Source: Allodiplogaster sudhausi (Eukaryota > Nematoda > Chromadorea > Rhabditida > Diplogasteridae). Taken from it: a stretch of DNA of 64,000 bases. Both the position numbers and the translations under genes were made by a program. This document shows, piece by piece, positions 61,690-64,000 of the stretch. The stretch spans positions 3,282,501 to 3,346,500 of the forward strand of contig CALZFC010000268.1 of NCBI GenBank assembly GCA_945643635.1, in the 5' to 3' direction. The first letter of the stretch is position 1. Every line of letters starts with the position of its first letter. The notes beneath the pieces were generated by a model, which saw nothing but the letters and a program-made list of their open reading frames with translations, was not told the DNA's origin and did no database searches.

Positions 61690-62133
61690 GCATTGTCCCA
61701 AAAATTTGTGCTTTTTAAAGCGTATTTTATTGCACAAAAAATTGTGCAATTTGTACGCATCTTTTCTTGTGCAAAAAATTTGAGCAAAATGTACGCGTAT
61801 TTTCTTGCCCTTAATTTTCATGCGGCAAATTGTTCGCGTATTTTCGTGCTCATTTTCCATAGTGAATTCTGAGCACTTTTATACATGTACTTTTCTGTAA
61901 ATTTTTCAATCAGATCCCTGTGCATATTTATACGCGTACTTTTATATTAATTTTCCAACATGATTTATGCGCACGTTAAGGCATGTATATTTATGTGCAA
62001 ATTTTTTTGCGCACTTCTGAACGTGTATAAAGACGTTCGAAAAACTATGCAGTTTAGAACATGAATTTTCTTACACAGATGACACAAATCACTCGAAAAC
62101 TCAAAAACGACCGTTTTTTTAGTTGGCACCGTC
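61690..62133. repeat. Right inverted repeat of the 8.8 kb element
   Basis: Mirror of the left repeat. Octamers or one-off variants lie at about 61754, 61792, 61833, 61882, 61931, 61980 and 62021, at 38-49 bp spacing. Sequence between octamers has diverged more than the octamers themselves. Confidence 0.75.
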
Positions 62134-62140
62134 ATATATG

Positions 62141-62988
62141 CATTTCATCCACTGGCTTCACTCAATCACTGCCGCAAAGTGGGAGAGATGTGGGAGGTGC
62201 AAAACATGCATCCTACATCCCTAAACTTAACAAACTTACAACGAAAACTACGTATTGATAAGGAATAGATATGCAATTCGTATTTCTCGTGCTGATAACG
62301 CCCTCGGGAAATTTTTTTAAGTTCTACCCCTGGGGGTGTACCATTTTCAAAACATTTGAATGCACAAATGGAATGTATATCACACGAATAAAAGAAGTTA
62401 CCGACCAGATACCGTTGGGAGCAAAGGAGAAAATGACTGCTTGTTCAACTGTCTTTAGAGGACTGGTTTCGCTTGTCATAGTATGCATATGTATATCGGT
62501 GTACTACATGCATACATATGCATATGATGCACTTTTTTTATTTTAAAATCTTTGGATTTTAAGTTCATAATGTCACCAGAATAATTAGAAGATATTTGAC
62601 CTTATTTTCTTCTCATGCTCATTGCTCGCCACAAAATAAACGGAATATCTAATAGTAGCGGAAATATTTTATATCCGTTTCATTTGACTGAACTTATATG
62701 GGGATAACTGGCGAAATATACATACAATATACATACGTGCGAAAATAGTAGAAAACACGTTTAATAAACAATGCAGGCATCTCTGAAGTTTCAAAGTTTC
62801 AAAGTTTATTCCACACTCCGGGACTGGGCACGATAGGTAAAGGCAAGATGAAAGGCATCGGGGTTCATGACTGCGGTCTCAATCTTACTTATACTTACTT
62901 TATTTACGGCATGAATAAGTCAGCACGTGGTGAAAAAAAATCTCTAAAGGATACTGTAGAATATGGTAATTGACATTGTATGAATTGT
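62141..62988. other. Intergenic DNA, no gene seen
   Basis: AT-rich with a short repeat of GTTTCAAA near 62790-62810. It contains nothing else I can support. Confidence 0.55.
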
Positions 62989-64000
62989 CTAGATGAAGAC
63001 TTCGTAGTGTCTGCCGACGTCTCTGGCCATTCTGTAGGGAGGAGGGGGCGGCGCAGGCGGCCTCCGATGCCGATTTGGCGTCGCGTACGCGAGCATGAAG
63101 CTAAAAGTGCATTCATTCTCGTTCCAGACATTGGAGTTAAATTTTTATTTTTATTTCTTTTTCTAGTTTTTTTTTAAATTACCATCAATATCAACTCTTT
63201 ATGACTTTTGGAACATTTTTATATATTTACATTTGTAGATACCTTATTCTTCAAAATTTACATTCTTAATTACTAGGCTCTTGTACTTCAGACAATGCAT
63301 AAATATCACAAGTCTTAAGCACAAGACGATAATATACGATATTCTTGCATAATTGAACAGTTCAATTTATCCAAAAGAGAAAGAGAGCCCCGCACCGTCC
63401 CTCCTTCTCGGTCTTGCAGATGAGATCCGAGTAGAAGTGGGTCTTGGAGGCAAAGTCGCCGATACCAGCTAGCGCCTCAAATTCCATGCCGAATTCCTTT
63501 TGGGCGGCGGTCTATAAGGTGAAAAACATTACGCCATAATGAATATACATATCTACATAGAAGATACTTTATATTTAAAAAAACTACTTTAAATTAATTT
63601 TTTGACAAATAAATAAAAAAACATAAAATAACTAAATAAAGATAAAGTTCGAACCTGAATCTGGTTGGCGATCCGCTGGACATTGCAGTTCTGCCATCCC
63701 GAGTCGGTCGTTAGATTGGCAAACGTCTCGTGCATCAGATTCTCGAGACGTTGATTGCAGCACATGAAGCCTGTGTGACTTTATTCGTTATTTTATTTTT
63801 AGAAGTTTTTTTTCAAACCCTTAAATTTTTATTTTTTGATTTCTTCACTAAAATGGCAAAAATTGCTAATGTAACTTGTAGAAGACATCCCTTTTAAAAG
63901 AGAAAGATGTTGTTAGATGTTGAAAGATGTGAAAGGGTGATTAAAATGGAAACGACCAGCTTTGTTAGTGTAGCACTGCGAGAGTGGGAACTGCTGCTTG
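62989..64000 (-). CDS. Ground-like domain protein (5' end beyond the window)
   Basis: Minus-strand exons: 63957-64000 (partial), 63655-63770, 63396-63511 and 62989-63100, with matching phases and small AT-rich introns. Joined text shows the ground-like pattern. A CC pair and helix (CYTNKAGFMCCNQRLENLMH) are followed by NCNVQRIANQIQ, then FGMEFEALAGIGDFASKTHF, YSDLICKTEKEG and FMLAYATP. A short Pro-rich tail (RRPPAPPPPPYRM) ends EVFI. Ground-like proteins are nematode-specific, secreted and related to the Hedgehog-like families, with cuticle-associated roles proposed. A signal peptide should lie upstream of the window. Reading through the donor at 63396 would add a few residues and a stop, but splicing to 63100 restores the conserved AYATP end, so I prefer it. 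Confidence 0.8.

Larger units (their letters stand above)
53354..62133. mobile_element. 8.8 kb two-gene DNA transposon with octamer-bearing inverted repeats
   Basis: The ends GACGGTGCCAACTAAAAAAA (left) and its reverse complement (right, ending at 62133) are perfect inverted repeats for over 30 bp. They stay recognisable for roughly 430 bp. ATATAT lies on both sides (53348-53353 and 62134-62139) and could be a 6-bp duplication, although its palindromy makes this uncertain. Inside are two genes that diverge from about 57600-57830: a putative DDE transposase leftward and a ParB-box protein rightward. There are no (GA)n tracts. Each gene shows likely damage (an in-frame TGA near 55060 and a frameshift near 60625), so this copy is probably inactive. 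I cannot name the superfamily from the sequence. Confidence 0.8.

Overview
The window is animal DNA, most likely from a nematode. A gene cut by the right edge encodes a ground-like domain, a family I know only from nematodes. Another gene is a secreted metallo-beta-lactamase of the MBLAC1/SWIP-10 kind. Host exons are small, and host introns and spacers are saturated with (GA)n and (CT)n tracts. The species cannot be named from the sequence.

Layout. 1-1987: microsatellite DNA without a recognisable gene. 1994-23816: a 21.8 kb Polinton/Maverick (virus-like, self-synthesising DNA transposon) flanked by a perfect 6-bp target duplication, CACCGC. 24975-26578 (minus): a small secreted Cys-rich gene, possibly of the CPG4 type. 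31010-33092: a decayed hAT transposon. 33241-41514: microsatellites. 41515-52077 (plus): a 14-exon metallo-beta-lactamase gene whose tenth intron holds a second, membrane-protein gene (49118-50109). 52545-53032: two hairpins. 53354-62133: an 8.8 kb two-gene DNA transposon of a family I cannot name with certainty, with arrays of palindromic octamers in its terminal inverted repeats. 62989-64000 (minus): the ground-like gene, 5' partial.

The Polinton is abnormal. An ordinary 15.6 kb element (1994-17557, about 640-bp terminal repeats) carries, on the minus strand, protein-primed DNA polymerase B, packaging ATPase, integrase, minor and major capsid proteins, an adenovirus-type protease, two zinc-binding proteins and several small proteins. 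Joined directly to its right terminus is an inverted 6.26 kb copy of its own left arm (17558-23816), broken inside integrase and ending in a third identical terminus. The target duplication lies only at the outermost ends, so the composite integrated as one unit. Each arm has collected different lesions: the left major capsid gene has a stop and the left integrase a 5-bp deletion, while the right minor capsid and zinc-ribbon genes are frameshifted and the right integrase lacks its N-terminus. The single polymerase gene has two in-frame stops. The capsid genes overlap end to start (TAATG, ATGA), which suggests polycistronic expression.

The 8.8 kb element has two divergent multi-exon genes. One is a putative DDE-type transposase (minus, 53924-57573). 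The other encodes a protein with a ParB-like box (plus, 57830-61453). Both are framed by inverted repeats carrying TAC(A/G)(C/T)GTA octamers about 37-49 bp apart. Together with the doubled Polinton this is the least ordinary content of the window.
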